Below, in pieces: positions 37,940 through 46,730 of a DNA stretch of 64,000 nt (position 1 is the first letter of the stretch; each line of letters opens with the position of its first letter). The stretch comes from Gemmatimonadota bacterium (GTDB lineage Bacteria; Gemmatimonadota; Gemmatimonadetes; Longimicrobiales; Gaopeijiaceae), in NCBI GenBank assembly GCA_030428885.1, contig JAUIEJ010000011.1, positions 185,279 through 249,278 of the forward strand, read 5' to 3'. The translations under genes were made by a program, and so were the position numbers. The notes under the pieces are model-generated. The model was given only the letters and a program-made list of their open reading frames with translations. It searched no databases and was not told the origin of the DNA.

Positions 37940-39439
37940 ATGAGTCAATTCAAGCTCTACCAGGGCCAGCATCTCAAGCAGGAGATGCGGATCAACCCTC
38001 GCCTCTACCAGGCGATGGAGTTGCTCTACATGCCCCTGCTCGACCTGCAGCAGCACCTGAAGACGGAGATGGCCGAGAACCCGTTCCTGGAGATGCAGGA
38101 GGCCGACGTCGCCCAGGAGCTGGAACTCAAGGAAGAGACCCCGGAGAAGAACGACGAGAACGAGATCGACTGGGAGGAGATCCTCCTGGACGGCTTCGAC
38201 GCCGGGGGCCGCAAGCAGGAGTACGAGCACAAGGAGTACATCCCGCCCACGGCAGTCGAGACCCCGGACCTGCGGGACGAACTGACCCGTCAGCTCCGCA
38301 TGCTCGATCTTCCGGAGCGGGAACTCCGCCTGGGCGAGGAGATCATCGGCAATCTCAATGACGGGGGACTCCTCTCCTGCGGTCTCGACGAAGTGGTGGA
38401 GGCCCTCAACGAGTGGTTGAGCGAGGTGCGGGCCATCGCCCTGGAGCGGGCCCGGGAGATCGAGGACGACGAGGAGCGGGAGGCCGAACTCGCCGAACTC
38501 CAGGCCCTCTTCGCCGACTACACGGTGGAGGAGGCCGAGGAGATCCTGGGCGAGATCCAGCGCCTGGATCCCCCGGGGGTGGGCGCCCGCTCGCTCCAGG
38601 AGTCGATCCTCATCCAGATGCGCCAGGCCGGCGAACACGACACCCTGGCCTACGCCGTGGTGGAAGGCCACTTCCAGGACCTGGTCAACCACAAGTGGAC
38701 CGACATCGCCCGGGCCCTGGACGTCACGCCGCGGGAGGTCCAGGAGGCGGCCGACACCCTGGCCCGCTTCGACCCCAAACCGGGCCTCGGTCTGTCGGCC
38801 GACCCGGAGCAGTACGTGATCCCCGATCTCATCGTGGAGAAGATCGACGGGGAGTACATGGTGTTCGTCAACGACACCAATCTGCCGCGGCTCCGCATCT
38901 CCCGGGCCTACCGGGAAGTGGCCCGGGACCGCAACAAGTTCACCGGCGAGAACAAGGAGTTCATCTCGTCGAAGCTGAACTCGGCCAACTGGATGATCCA
39001 GGCCATCGAGCAGCGGCGGCAGACCATGCTCAAGGTCATGAACTTCATCGTGGACCGGCAGCGGGAGTTCTTCGAGAAGGGGGTCCAGTACCTGCGTCCC
39101 CTGACGCTGCGGGAGGTGGCCGAGCACATCGACATGCACGAGTCCACCGTGTCGCGGGTCACCAACGAGAAGTTCGTCCAGACGCCCCGGGGCGTGTACT
39201 CCCTGAAGTTCTTCTTCTCGTCGGGCCTCTCCACCGATTCGGGCGAAGACATCTCGGCCCGGGGCGTGAAGGACAAGATCAAGAACCTGGTGGACGAGGA
39301 AGACGAGAAGAAACCCCTCACCGACGCGGCCATCGTCCGGCTCCTCAAGGACGACGGGGTCCAGATCGCCCGGCGGACCGTGGCGAAATACCGGGATCAG
39401 CTCGGCATCCTCCCGGCCCGGATGCGCAAGCGGGTGTGA
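37940..39439 (+). CDS. rpoN: RNA polymerase sigma-54 factor
   Basis: 499 aa. Region I is intact (FKLYQGQHLKQEMRINPRLY, QAMELLYMPLLDLQQHL), followed by an acidic region II (EEILLDGFDAGG). The core-binding domain has LRHQL-type helices and DLPERELRLGEEIIGNLNDG, LGEIQRLDPPGVGARSLQE. The HTH region carries VQYLRPLTLREVAEHIDMHE, STVSRVTNEKFVQTPRGVYS, LKFFFSSGL, and the protein ends with the RpoN box ARRTVAKYRDQLGILPARMR. An extra acidic insertion sits near residues 155-185 (EREAELAELQALFADYTVEE). Its place after lptB is the classical one. No enhancer-binding protein lies in the window. Confidence 0.98.
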   Translation: MSQFKLYQGQHLKQEMRINPRLYQAMELLYMPLLDLQQHLKTEMAENPFLEMQEADVAQELELKEETPEKNDENEIDWEEILLDGFDAGGRKQEYEHKEYIPPTAVETPDLRDELTRQLRMLDLPERELRLGEEIIGNLNDGGLLSCGLDEVVEALNEWLSEVRAIALERAREIEDDEEREAELAELQALFADYTVEEAEEILGEIQRLDPPGVGARSLQESILIQMRQAGEHDTLAYAVVEGHFQDLVNHKWTDIARALDVTPREVQEAADTLARFDPKPGLGLSADPEQYVIPDLIVEKIDGEYMVFVNDTNLPRLRISRAYREVARDRNKFTGENKEFISSKLNSANWMIQAIEQRRQTMLKVMNFIVDRQREFFEKGVQYLRPLTLREVAEHIDMHESTVSRVTNEKFVQTPRGVYSLKFFFSSGLSTDSGEDISARGVKDKIKNLVDEEDEKKPLTDAAIVRLLKDDGVQIARRTVAKYRDQLGILPARMRKRV

Positions 39440-39568
39440 CCCTGAAAAAAGGGCGGGACGAACGTCGCTCTACCGTGTGAGCCGGCTTGCCCCCCGGGCG
39501 CCCGGATTGAATGATCCCCCTGCGGCCCCGCGCCCCGGGGCTTTCCCCATCGCTTCGCCGAGACCGTC

Positions 39569-40843
39569 ATGCGCGCCACACCCTCCCTTCTTCTCGCCGC
39601 GGCACTTCTGGTGCCCTCGTCGGCCCCGGCCCAGACCCTCTCCGAGCAGTTCGGAGGGCTCTTCACCTTCGGCAACTGCGGCGAGCCGCTCTGCCTCCCG
39701 GTGAACGCCGGCGTCCACGGCAGCCACTACATTCCCGGCGTGGTCCAGGGGCAGAACAACCTCCTCTCGTACCTGGGGACCTCCATCTCCACCACCCTGG
39801 GCAACCTGCCGGTGTCGGCGGCCACCTCGTCGGAGATCTTCAGCTTCGTGAACGGGGTGCCCGTGGCGGAGCAGGGATCGGCGGGCCCCATCTTCGGCGA
39901 GCGGGCCCAGACCCTGGGGCAGGGACGCTTCGTCCTGGGTGCAGCGGCCACGGTGCTCTCGTTCAATCAGATCCGGGGCGTGAATCTGAGCGACGTGGAG
40001 CTCAACTTCGTGCACCAGAACGTGGGTGCCGCCGAGTTCGGTGATCCGGTGTTCGAGCAGGACGTCATCGAGGTAAGCACCGATCTCACCCTCGACGTCC
40101 GGGCCATCTCGGTGGGGGCCACGTACGGCCTCACCAGTCGCATCGACCTGGGCGTGGTGGTGCCCTTCGTCATGGCCGACCTCACCGGCTCGAGCCAGGC
40201 CCGCATCATCTCCAACCTGACCAACACGCCCCATTCCTTCGGCACCCAGGAGAACCCGACCCAGACCGCCTCGGCGGCGGCCGACGGCTCGGCTTCGGGC
40301 GTGGGCGACATCGCCGCCCGGCTGAAGGTGAACGTGTTCCAGTCCGACAACAGCGGCTTTTCGTTCCTGGGCGAGGTGCGGCTTCCCACGGGCGACGACG
40401 AGAACTTCCTGGGCTCGGGTGAGACCACCGTACGGGCCATGGGCATCTTCTCGACTCGCCAGGGCAACTTCACCCCCCACATCAACGGCGGCGTGCTCTA
40501 CCGCACCGGGGACGTCAACAACACCGGCGTGGTGCTGAACGCCGGGTTCGACCAGTTGCTCTCGCCCCAGTTCACCCTGGCCATCGACCTCCTGGGCAAC
40601 CTCCAGATGGGCGACGGCGTGGAGTTTCCCCGGGAGGCCGTCTTCGACGTTCCGTCGTCGTACACCGTGGACCTCACCAACATTCCCGACGCCAAAGACC
40701 ACATCCTCGACCTGTCGGTGGGCGGCAAGTTTGCCGCCTCCGACAACTTCCGCGTCATCGGCAACCTGTTCGTGCCCCTGAATTCGGGAGGACTCCGCTC
40801 CAGCCTCGGCTGGACCGCCGGCCTCGAGCTGGACTTCCGCTGA
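39569..40843 (+). CDS. outer-membrane beta-barrel protein
   Basis: 424 aa with a signal peptide (MRATPSLLLAAALLVPSSAP, cleavage after APA). Alternating hydrophobic/polar strands with long loops run to the C-terminus: GRFVLGAAATVLSFNQIRGV, LTLDVRAISVGATYGLTSRI, DLGVVVPFVMADLTG, DIAARLKVNVFQSDNSGFSF, LGEVRLPTGDDENFLGSGE, HINGGVLYRTGDVNNTGVVL, and the last strand LGWTAGLELDF. The pattern matches transporter-like barrels annotated as MetA-pathway/phenol-degradation type. The substrate is not evident. Its stop overlaps the next start (TGATG), linking it to a haem-motif lipoprotein. Start is separated from rpoN by 129 bases. Confidence 0.8.
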   Translation: MRATPSLLLAAALLVPSSAPAQTLSEQFGGLFTFGNCGEPLCLPVNAGVHGSHYIPGVVQGQNNLLSYLGTSISTTLGNLPVSAATSSEIFSFVNGVPVAEQGSAGPIFGERAQTLGQGRFVLGAAATVLSFNQIRGVNLSDVELNFVHQNVGAAEFGDPVFEQDVIEVSTDLTLDVRAISVGATYGLTSRIDLGVVVPFVMADLTGSSQARIISNLTNTPHSFGTQENPTQTASAAADGSASGVGDIAARLKVNVFQSDNSGFSFLGEVRLPTGDDENFLGSGETTVRAMGIFSTRQGNFTPHINGGVLYRTGDVNNTGVVLNAGFDQLLSPQFTLAIDLLGNLQMGDGVEFPREAVFDVPSSYTVDLTNIPDAKDHILDLSVGGKFAASDNFRVIGNLFVPLNSGGLRSSLGWTAGLELDFR

Positions 40844-42744
40844 TGCCCACCGCCCTCCGGCGGCCCCTCCGCGCCGTCCTGGCCGCTCTGGCCGTGGCCG
40901 GCGTGGCGTGGGCCTGCACCGACGGAACGGGGCCCGACGCCACCCTCCGATTGCTCTTCGATACCGGGACGGTGACCCCCGGGGCCAACGTTCAGCTCAC
41001 GGCGCTGGACGCCGCGGGGCAGGTGGTGTGGAGCTCGGACAACCCCTCGGTGGCCCAGGTCGTGAGCCGGACCGGGTGGGTCACGGGCGTGGCGCCGGGC
41101 ACGGCCACCATCACGGCCGACGACGGCACGTCCCAGGTGACGGCCACCATCCAGGTGCGCACGCCGCCGATCCTCATGGTGTCGGCGCCCACCGCCACCC
41201 TGGAAGCCGTGGCCGGAGGCGCCGACCCGAGCCCGGCGACCCTCCAGATCACCAACGACGGGGATCTGCCCCTCACCGGTCTCGTGGTGGGCCCCATCGT
41301 GTACGGGCTGGGCGAGGCCACCGGATGGCTGTCGGCCACCCTGAGCGGGACCACGGCGCCGTCGACCCTGCAGTTGGCGGCGTCCATCGCGGGGCTGGCG
41401 CCCGGCACCTACACGGCCACCCTCACCGTGGCCTCCAACGTGAGCGCCAACGGGCCCCAGAACCTGGCCGTGACGCTCCGGGTGCTGCGGCCCGCCTCCA
41501 TCGAGGTCGACCGCGCCGTGGTGGACATGGGCACCACCCCGGGCGAGGACTCGCCCCCGTCGCTGGTCCAGGTCACCAACGGGGGCGACGTGCCCCTCTC
41601 GGGGCTGTCCGTGGGCGTGACCTACCTGGGCGGCGCCCCCACGGCGTGGCTCGACGCCACCCTCTCAGGGACCTCCGCACCGGCTACCGTCACGCTGGTG
41701 GCCCGGGGCGCCGGACTTCCCGAGGGCGAATACTCCGCCGACGTGGAGGTGCGCTCGACGCTGGCCGGTGTGGCGCCGCGCACCGTGCGGGTGAACCTCG
41801 TGGTGGCCCCCGGCCCCGCCATCACCCTGTCCAGCACGTCCGTGCTCTTCTCGGCGGTGGTGGGGCAGGCCGATCCTCCCGACCAAGCCGTCCAGATCAG
41901 CAACGGCGGCGGCGGCACCTTGAGCCAGCTCACCCTGGGGCCGGTGTCGTACGGTGCCGGGGCCACGGGGTGGCTCACGGCGGCCCTGAGCGGGACCACC
42001 GCGCCCGCATCGGCCGTCTTCGGCGTGAACGCGGGCCCCCTGGCCCCGGGGACGTATACGGCCTCGGTGGAGCTGCGCTCGCCCGTGGCGGACAACTCGC
42101 CCCGCACCATCGACGTGACCCTGGTGGTGGACGAGGCGCCGGTCATCCGCGTGTCGCCGACGACCCTGGTGTTCAGCTCGGTGCGGGGGAAGGGCGACCC
42201 CTCGGCCCAGGCGCTTCAGGTGACGAACATCGGCGGCGGTGTGCTGTCGGGGCTCTCGGTCTCGGTGTCGTATCGGTCCGGCGCGTCGGGATGGCTCGAC
42301 CTGAGCCTCACCGACCCCACGGCGCCCACGACCCTGGTGGCCCAGGCTCGGGCCACGGGACTCCAGGTGGGGGTCTACGTGGCCGACGTGACCGTGTCGT
42401 CCACGGTGCCCGGGGTGGCCGACCGGACTGTGGTGGTCCAGTACGAGATCAAGTGGTCGTTCCAGATCGACATCCAGCCCTTCTTCACCACCGTGTACGC
42501 GGGCTTCGGATTCACGCCGTGCACGAGTTGCCACTTCGCCGGGGGCAACAGCCCCGACCTCACCTCGCCCAACGTGGCCTACCAGGCCCTCATCAACAGC
42601 GGCATGGTGCGGCCCTTCGACCTGGCGGGGAGCAGCCTCTACTGCAAGGTGAGCAGCGGCTCGGGGTGCGGTACGGCCATGCCGCTGCCCCTGGCCCAGG
42701 TGCAGAGGATCCGGGACTGGATCCTCCAGGGGGCGGCCTACTGA
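40843..42744 (+). CDS. lipoprotein with Big_2 and tandem immunoglobulin-like modules and a C-terminal CxxCH motif
   Basis: 633 aa. Lipoprotein signal: AVLAALAVAGVAWACTDG, Cys near residue 26. A Big_2 domain follows (SSDNPSVAQVVSRTGWVTGV, APGTATITADDG). Then four modules of about 105 residues each, with the recurring phrases LQITNDGDLPLTGL / VQVTNGGDVPLSGL / VQISNGGGGTLSQL / LQVTNIGGGVLSGL and T(G/A)WL.A.LSGT.AP; they resemble BACON/choice-of-anchor folds. The C-terminal part has IQPFFTTVYAGFGFTPCTSC-H, a haem c-binding C-T-S-C-H, and CGTAMPLPLAQVQRIRDWI, like planctomycete-type cytochromes, where Met can be the distal ligand. Cotranscribed with the outer-membrane barrel; a surface electron-transfer role is inference. 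Confidence 0.83.
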   Translation: MPTALRRPLRAVLAALAVAGVAWACTDGTGPDATLRLLFDTGTVTPGANVQLTALDAAGQVVWSSDNPSVAQVVSRTGWVTGVAPGTATITADDGTSQVTATIQVRTPPILMVSAPTATLEAVAGGADPSPATLQITNDGDLPLTGLVVGPIVYGLGEATGWLSATLSGTTAPSTLQLAASIAGLAPGTYTATLTVASNVSANGPQNLAVTLRVLRPASIEVDRAVVDMGTTPGEDSPPSLVQVTNGGDVPLSGLSVGVTYLGGAPTAWLDATLSGTSAPATVTLVARGAGLPEGEYSADVEVRSTLAGVAPRTVRVNLVVAPGPAITLSSTSVLFSAVVGQADPPDQAVQISNGGGGTLSQLTLGPVSYGAGATGWLTAALSGTTAPASAVFGVNAGPLAPGTYTASVELRSPVADNSPRTIDVTLVVDEAPVIRVSPTTLVFSSVRGKGDPSAQALQVTNIGGGVLSGLSVSVSYRSGASGWLDLSLTDPTAPTTLVAQARATGLQVGVYVADVTVSSTVPGVADRTVVVQYEIKWSFQIDIQPFFTTVYAGFGFTPCTSCHFAGGNSPDLTSPNVAYQALINSGMVRPFDLAGSSLYCKVSSGSGCGTAMPLPLAQVQRIRDWILQGAAY

Positions 42745-42766
42745 CCCGGAAGGGCCAACGCGCCCG

Positions 42767-45571
42767 TCAGTCTCCGGCGGGGCCGACGCTGTCCAGGAAC
42801 CAGGCGTCGCCGGAGCGGATCACCACGGCCCGGTAGGGAATCGGGTCGGAGGGCGGCGGCGAGGCCGGGTTCTGATAGCGGAGCCGGAGCAGGAACGGCA
42901 CCTCCACCGTGTCGCCGTCTCCCGCCGGCACCGACTGGACCGTGACGTCGACCTGGAGGTTCTGGATGTCCCGGGACCCCATGAACTGCTCCCAGGGCCG
43001 GGCCTCGGCGTCGGAAATGGTGGGCCAGGCGATCCGGAGCTGGTTCGGCTGCCGGGACTGGAGCGCCGTCCCGAACGCCTGAACCGCCGCCACGATCCGC
43101 GCCTCCCGCACCGCCGCCGCGTCGGCCGCCGGGGCCTCGGGCTCCGGCGTGTACGCCGAAGCGGGCGGCGGATCGGCCGGGGCGGCCTCGTCGGTGGGGG
43201 CCGGCACCCGCTCCAGGTCGGGCCCCCAGTCCTGGGTCCATCCCGGCCGAACGGTCAGCTCGGCGGTGGCCGGACGATAGCCCTCGGCGGTGATCTCCAG
43301 GGTGTAGCTCCCCGGCGCCAGCCGGAGCGTGCGATCCCCGGTGGTGCGATCCACGCCCTGGCCCCGGATGCGCACCTGGGCGTCGCCGGGAAGCTGGCCC
43401 ACGATCCGCACGGTACCCGGCGCCGGGGCGGCGGGGCTGGCCTCCCGGGGCGGGGCCTGGGACGCCGGGGTCGACGCCGGCGCGGTGGCCGGCGGGTCGG
43501 CCGGCGCCGGGTCGGGGGTGGCCGGGCCGGGGTCGTCGGTCTGGGAGTCGTCGGGCGCGTCGTCGGAGGCGGCCACCACCTCGTCGCCGGGAGCCTCGGT
43601 CTCGGCGGTCGGGGCATCGTCGGTCGGGACCGCGGCGCCCGGGTCCGCGGGAGTCGCCACCGGGGGCTCGGCCGACCCGGGGGCGCCGGGGGGCGTCTCG
43701 TCGTCGCCGCCCAGGGCGAAGACGGCGGCCACCGCAGCCACGGCCACGACTCCCACCCCCACCGCCACCGGCGTGCGGTTGGACCCGGCCTTCTCGGGTC
43801 GGCGCCGGGAGCGGGTCAGGACCGCCGGCGCACCGTCGCCGGGGGCCGGGACGGCCGATTCGGAGGCCGCGGGCGTGGGCTCGGGCTCCGGTGCGGGCGC
43901 GGGGGTGGGCGGCGTCCGGGCCGCCGCGGCGGCGCCCGCCACGACCCGCGTGGCCGAGCCGGCCTCGTCATCGTCGTCCAGGGCGTCACCCGCCGGGTCG
44001 GCCGGAGCTGGAGCCTCAGGCGCCGCATCGGCGTCCAGGTTCATGACCAGCGTGCCGGGGGCGGGCTCGCCGGGCGCTTCGTCGGCGGGGGGCTGAACCC
44101 CCGGGTCGGGCGCCGGCGCGGGGACGGGGGTCGGATCCGCCACCGGGACGGGCGTGGGAGGATCGGGCGGCGCCGACGAGGGAGCCGGCGGCGGACCGGG
44201 GGTGGGCGCCGAATCCACGGCCACGGGCTCGGCCCCGGGCGCCGGGAACCCCGGGGCCGGGGTTATGGGGCCCGTGGTTTCGCTGGAGCTCACCTTCACG
44301 GCCCACTCGGCCCGGACCCGCCCGCTGGCGGCCACCAGCGTGGCCCGGCCCGGCGTCACGGCCTGCACCCGGCCGTCGGCCCCCACCTCCAGCACCCCCG
44401 ACGGCCGAGCCGACCACTCCACCTTCCTGTGGGGCAGGGGCTCGCCGGCGTGGTCCACCGCCACGGCCCGGAACCGATGGGCCTCGCCGGGCAGCAGCTT
44501 CGACGCCCCGGGGTCGTCGGCCAGGGCCCGGGGCGGCTCGATCACCACACCGTGGGTCCAACTGGACAGTCGGGCCAGGACCGCCCGCACCGGGTCGTCG
44601 TGGCGGAGCGTCCGCCCGCCGATGGCGTCCACGGCGTCGTAGAGCGACGGCCAGCGGTCCCCCGGATCCTTGGCCAGCATGCGCATGACCACCTCGGCCA
44701 GCCCATCGGGGCACTCGGGCCGGAGTTCCCGCACGTCGCGGGGCGTCTCGCCCACGTGGGCCTGGATCACCTGGATGGTCGATCCGGTGAAGGGCGGCTC
44801 GCCGGCGATGAGCTGGTAGGCCACGGCCCCCAGGGAGTACTGATCCGAGGCCCCGGTGACCTTGCCCGTGGTGCACTGTTCGGGACTCATGTACGCCGGT
44901 GTGCCCACCAGCATGCCCGTCCGGGTGAGCCCGGGCTCCTCGGCCACCTTGGCGATTCCGAAGTCCCCTACGAGAGCGTTGCCCTGCTCGTCCAGGAGGA
45001 TGTTGCCGGGCTTGATGTCCCGGTGCACCACACCGCGCTGATGCGCGTAGGAGAGGGCCCCCGACACCTGCCGCACCCACGCCTGGACCACGTCGAGGGG
45101 AAGGGGCGTGGCGGCCTCGGCCATGACCTGGCTCAGGGATCGCCCCGGCACGTAGGTCATGGTGAAGTAGTGGAGGTCCTCCCGCTCGTCGACCTCGTAG
45201 ATGGTGACGATGTTGGGGTGGTTGAGCTGGGCCGTGGTGCGGGCCTCCTGCTCGAACCGCTCGATCTGGCTGGGATCCATGAGGAGTCCCGGCGAGATCA
45301 CCTTGATGGCCACCCGGCGCTTGAGACGGAGCTCCTCGGCCAGGTACACCCCGGCCATTCCGCCCCAGCCCAGGAGCCGCTGCACGTCGTAGCGCGACGC
45401 CGTGACCACCTTCAGCTTGTCGAGAATCCGCTCCCACGGGCCGCGCCGGGGCGCCTCGCCGGGACTGGACGCCGTCCCCGAGGACCCGGAAAACGAACCG
45501 CAGTGCGCGCAGAATCGACCTTCCGGCGGCAACGGCTTCCCGCACTGATCGCAGGTGCGCGTGGCGTGCAT
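42767..45571 (-). CDS. membrane-bound Ser/Thr protein kinase (PknB type) with zinc ribbon, Ig-like, PEGA and NTF2-like parts
   Basis: 934 aa from ATG 45571. Order: zinc ribbon (CDQCGKPLPPEGRFCAHCG, 7-25); kinase domain about 60-320 with LLGWGGMAGVYLAEE, VAIKVISPG, HRDIKPGNILLDE, VGDFGIAKV and GTPAYMSPEQ; a Big_2-like domain (PSGVLEVGADGRVQAVTPG); a long Pro/Ala-rich region; one membrane helix near 600-622 (TPVAVGVGVVAVAAVAAVFA); another Pro-rich region; a PEGA domain about 725-785 (APGSYTLEITAEGYRPA); and an NTF2-like tail (QAFGTALQSRQPNQL). The kinase is cytoplasmic, the PEGA side external. No Shine-Dalgarno is visible; a TATACT lies at 45609-45604 on this strand. Confidence 0.94.
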   Translation of the reverse strand: MHATRTCDQCGKPLPPEGRFCAHCGSFSGSSGTASSPGEAPRRGPWERILDKLKVVTASRYDVQRLLGWGGMAGVYLAEELRLKRRVAIKVISPGLLMDPSQIERFEQEARTTAQLNHPNIVTIYEVDEREDLHYFTMTYVPGRSLSQVMAEAATPLPLDVVQAWVRQVSGALSYAHQRGVVHRDIKPGNILLDEQGNALVGDFGIAKVAEEPGLTRTGMLVGTPAYMSPEQCTTGKVTGASDQYSLGAVAYQLIAGEPPFTGSTIQVIQAHVGETPRDVRELRPECPDGLAEVVMRMLAKDPGDRWPSLYDAVDAIGGRTLRHDDPVRAVLARLSSWTHGVVIEPPRALADDPGASKLLPGEAHRFRAVAVDHAGEPLPHRKVEWSARPSGVLEVGADGRVQAVTPGRATLVAASGRVRAEWAVKVSSSETTGPITPAPGFPAPGAEPVAVDSAPTPGPPPAPSSAPPDPPTPVPVADPTPVPAPAPDPGVQPPADEAPGEPAPGTLVMNLDADAAPEAPAPADPAGDALDDDDEAGSATRVVAGAAAAARTPPTPAPAPEPEPTPAASESAVPAPGDGAPAVLTRSRRRPEKAGSNRTPVAVGVGVVAVAAVAAVFALGGDDETPPGAPGSAEPPVATPADPGAAVPTDDAPTAETEAPGDEVVAASDDAPDDSQTDDPGPATPDPAPADPPATAPASTPASQAPPREASPAAPAPGTVRIVGQLPGDAQVRIRGQGVDRTTGDRTLRLAPGSYTLEITAEGYRPATAELTVRPGWTQDWGPDLERVPAPTDEAAPADPPPASAYTPEPEAPAADAAAVREARIVAAVQAFGTALQSRQPNQLRIAWPTISDAEARPWEQFMGSRDIQNLQVDVTVQSVPAGDGDTVEVPFLLRLRYQNPASPPPSDPIPYRAVVIRSGDAWFLDSVGPAGD

Positions 45572-45686
45572 GGAGGGGGGAGGAGGAGGAGAGGGGAGCG
45601 CAGAGTATAAGTCTCCGTCGTTCCCGGGCCCGGCGCAACGTCGGCGATGGTCCCCCGGCCGCCCCCGGGTCGTTACCTTTCGGCCC

Positions 45687-46730
45687 ATGTCCACCTCCCC
45701 ATCGCCCTCGGTCCCGGCACCGGCCCCCTCCGAGCCCCGGCGCCCCGACGCCGTCGCCGACGCCGCGGGACTCAATCCGCTGCTCCGTCGGGACTTCGCC
45801 GTGGTGATCCCGGCCTTCGACGAGGCGCCGGTGGTGGGCGACACGGTACGGGCGCTCCGGGAGGCCTTCGCCCGCTACGACCTCGAGGGCGAGGTGATCC
45901 TGGTGGACGACGGATCCCGGGACGACACCGGAGCCGTGGCCCTCCAGGCCGCCGACGGGTGGAGTGCCTTCCGGGTGGTGCGCCACCGGACCAACCTGGG
46001 CAAGACCGAAGCCATGATCACGGCCGCGGCCCGCACCGACCGCACCTGGATCGTGCTCTACGACGCCGATCTCCAGCACGAGCCCGATGAGATTCCCCGC
46101 TTCCTGCGCCGCCTCCAGGACGGATGGGACATCGTCACGGGCCGGAAGGTGGGCGAGTACGACAAGCGGGGCGTGTCGTCGGTGTACAACGCCCTGAGTC
46201 GCCGGATCTTCCGGGTGCCGGTCAGCGATCTCAACTCCATGAAGGCGTTTCGCCGCGAGATCCTGGACGGCATGGCCCTCCGCCACGACTGGCACCGCTT
46301 CTTCGTGGTCCTGGCCCACGCCCGGGGGTGGACCGTGTCGGAGATCGACATCACCCTGCATCCCCGGAAGGCCGGCACTTCCAAGTACCAGGGGCCGGGC
46401 CGGGTGCTTGTGGGGGTCCTGGACCTCCTCTCGGTGGCCTTTCTGCTCCGCTTCGGCCGCAAGCCGCTGCTCTTCTTCGGCGTGCCCGGGGCGCTGCTGT
46501 GCGGCGCCGGGGTCCTCACGGGGCTGGTGGCGCTCTGGCTGCGTTTCGTCGAGGGCATGGGCTTCCGGCCCCTTCTCTACCTGGTGATGCTCCTGGTGAC
46601 GGTGGGGGTGCTCCTGGTGGGGGTCGGGTTCCTGGGCGAGCTGGTGGCCCAGATGCGGGACGAGGTGGAGGCCCAGCGCCGCCGCGAGCCCGTGGCACCG
46701 CCCGCCGCCGCGGAGCGGGACGACGCGTGA
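45687..46730 (+). CDS. family 2 glycosyltransferase with C-terminal membrane helices (polyprenyl-phosphate sugar transferase type)
   Basis: 347 aa from ATG 45687. GT-A domain about 35-250: FAVVIPAFDEAPVVGDTVRA, EGEVILVDDGSRDDTG, TNLGKTEAMITAAARTDRTW, IVLYDADLQHEPDEIPRF, with D-x-D as DAD. The downstream VTGRKVGEYDKRGVSSVYN and SMKAFRREILDGM are typical of DPM1-like/bactoprenol transferases. Two helices near the C-terminus (LLFFGVPGALLCGAGVLTGL and LLYLVMLLVTVGVLLVGVGF) anchor it. It probably makes a polyprenyl-phosphate-linked sugar for the glycan operon it heads. Divergent from the kinase; overlaps the next gene by 4 bases. Confidence 0.92.
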   Translation: MSTSPSPSVPAPAPSEPRRPDAVADAAGLNPLLRRDFAVVIPAFDEAPVVGDTVRALREAFARYDLEGEVILVDDGSRDDTGAVALQAADGWSAFRVVRHRTNLGKTEAMITAAARTDRTWIVLYDADLQHEPDEIPRFLRRLQDGWDIVTGRKVGEYDKRGVSSVYNALSRRIFRVPVSDLNSMKAFRREILDGMALRHDWHRFFVVLAHARGWTVSEIDITLHPRKAGTSKYQGPGRVLVGVLDLLSVAFLLRFGRKPLLFFGVPGALLCGAGVLTGLVALWLRFVEGMGFRPLLYLVMLLVTVGVLLVGVGFLGELVAQMRDEVEAQRRREPVAPPAAAERDDA

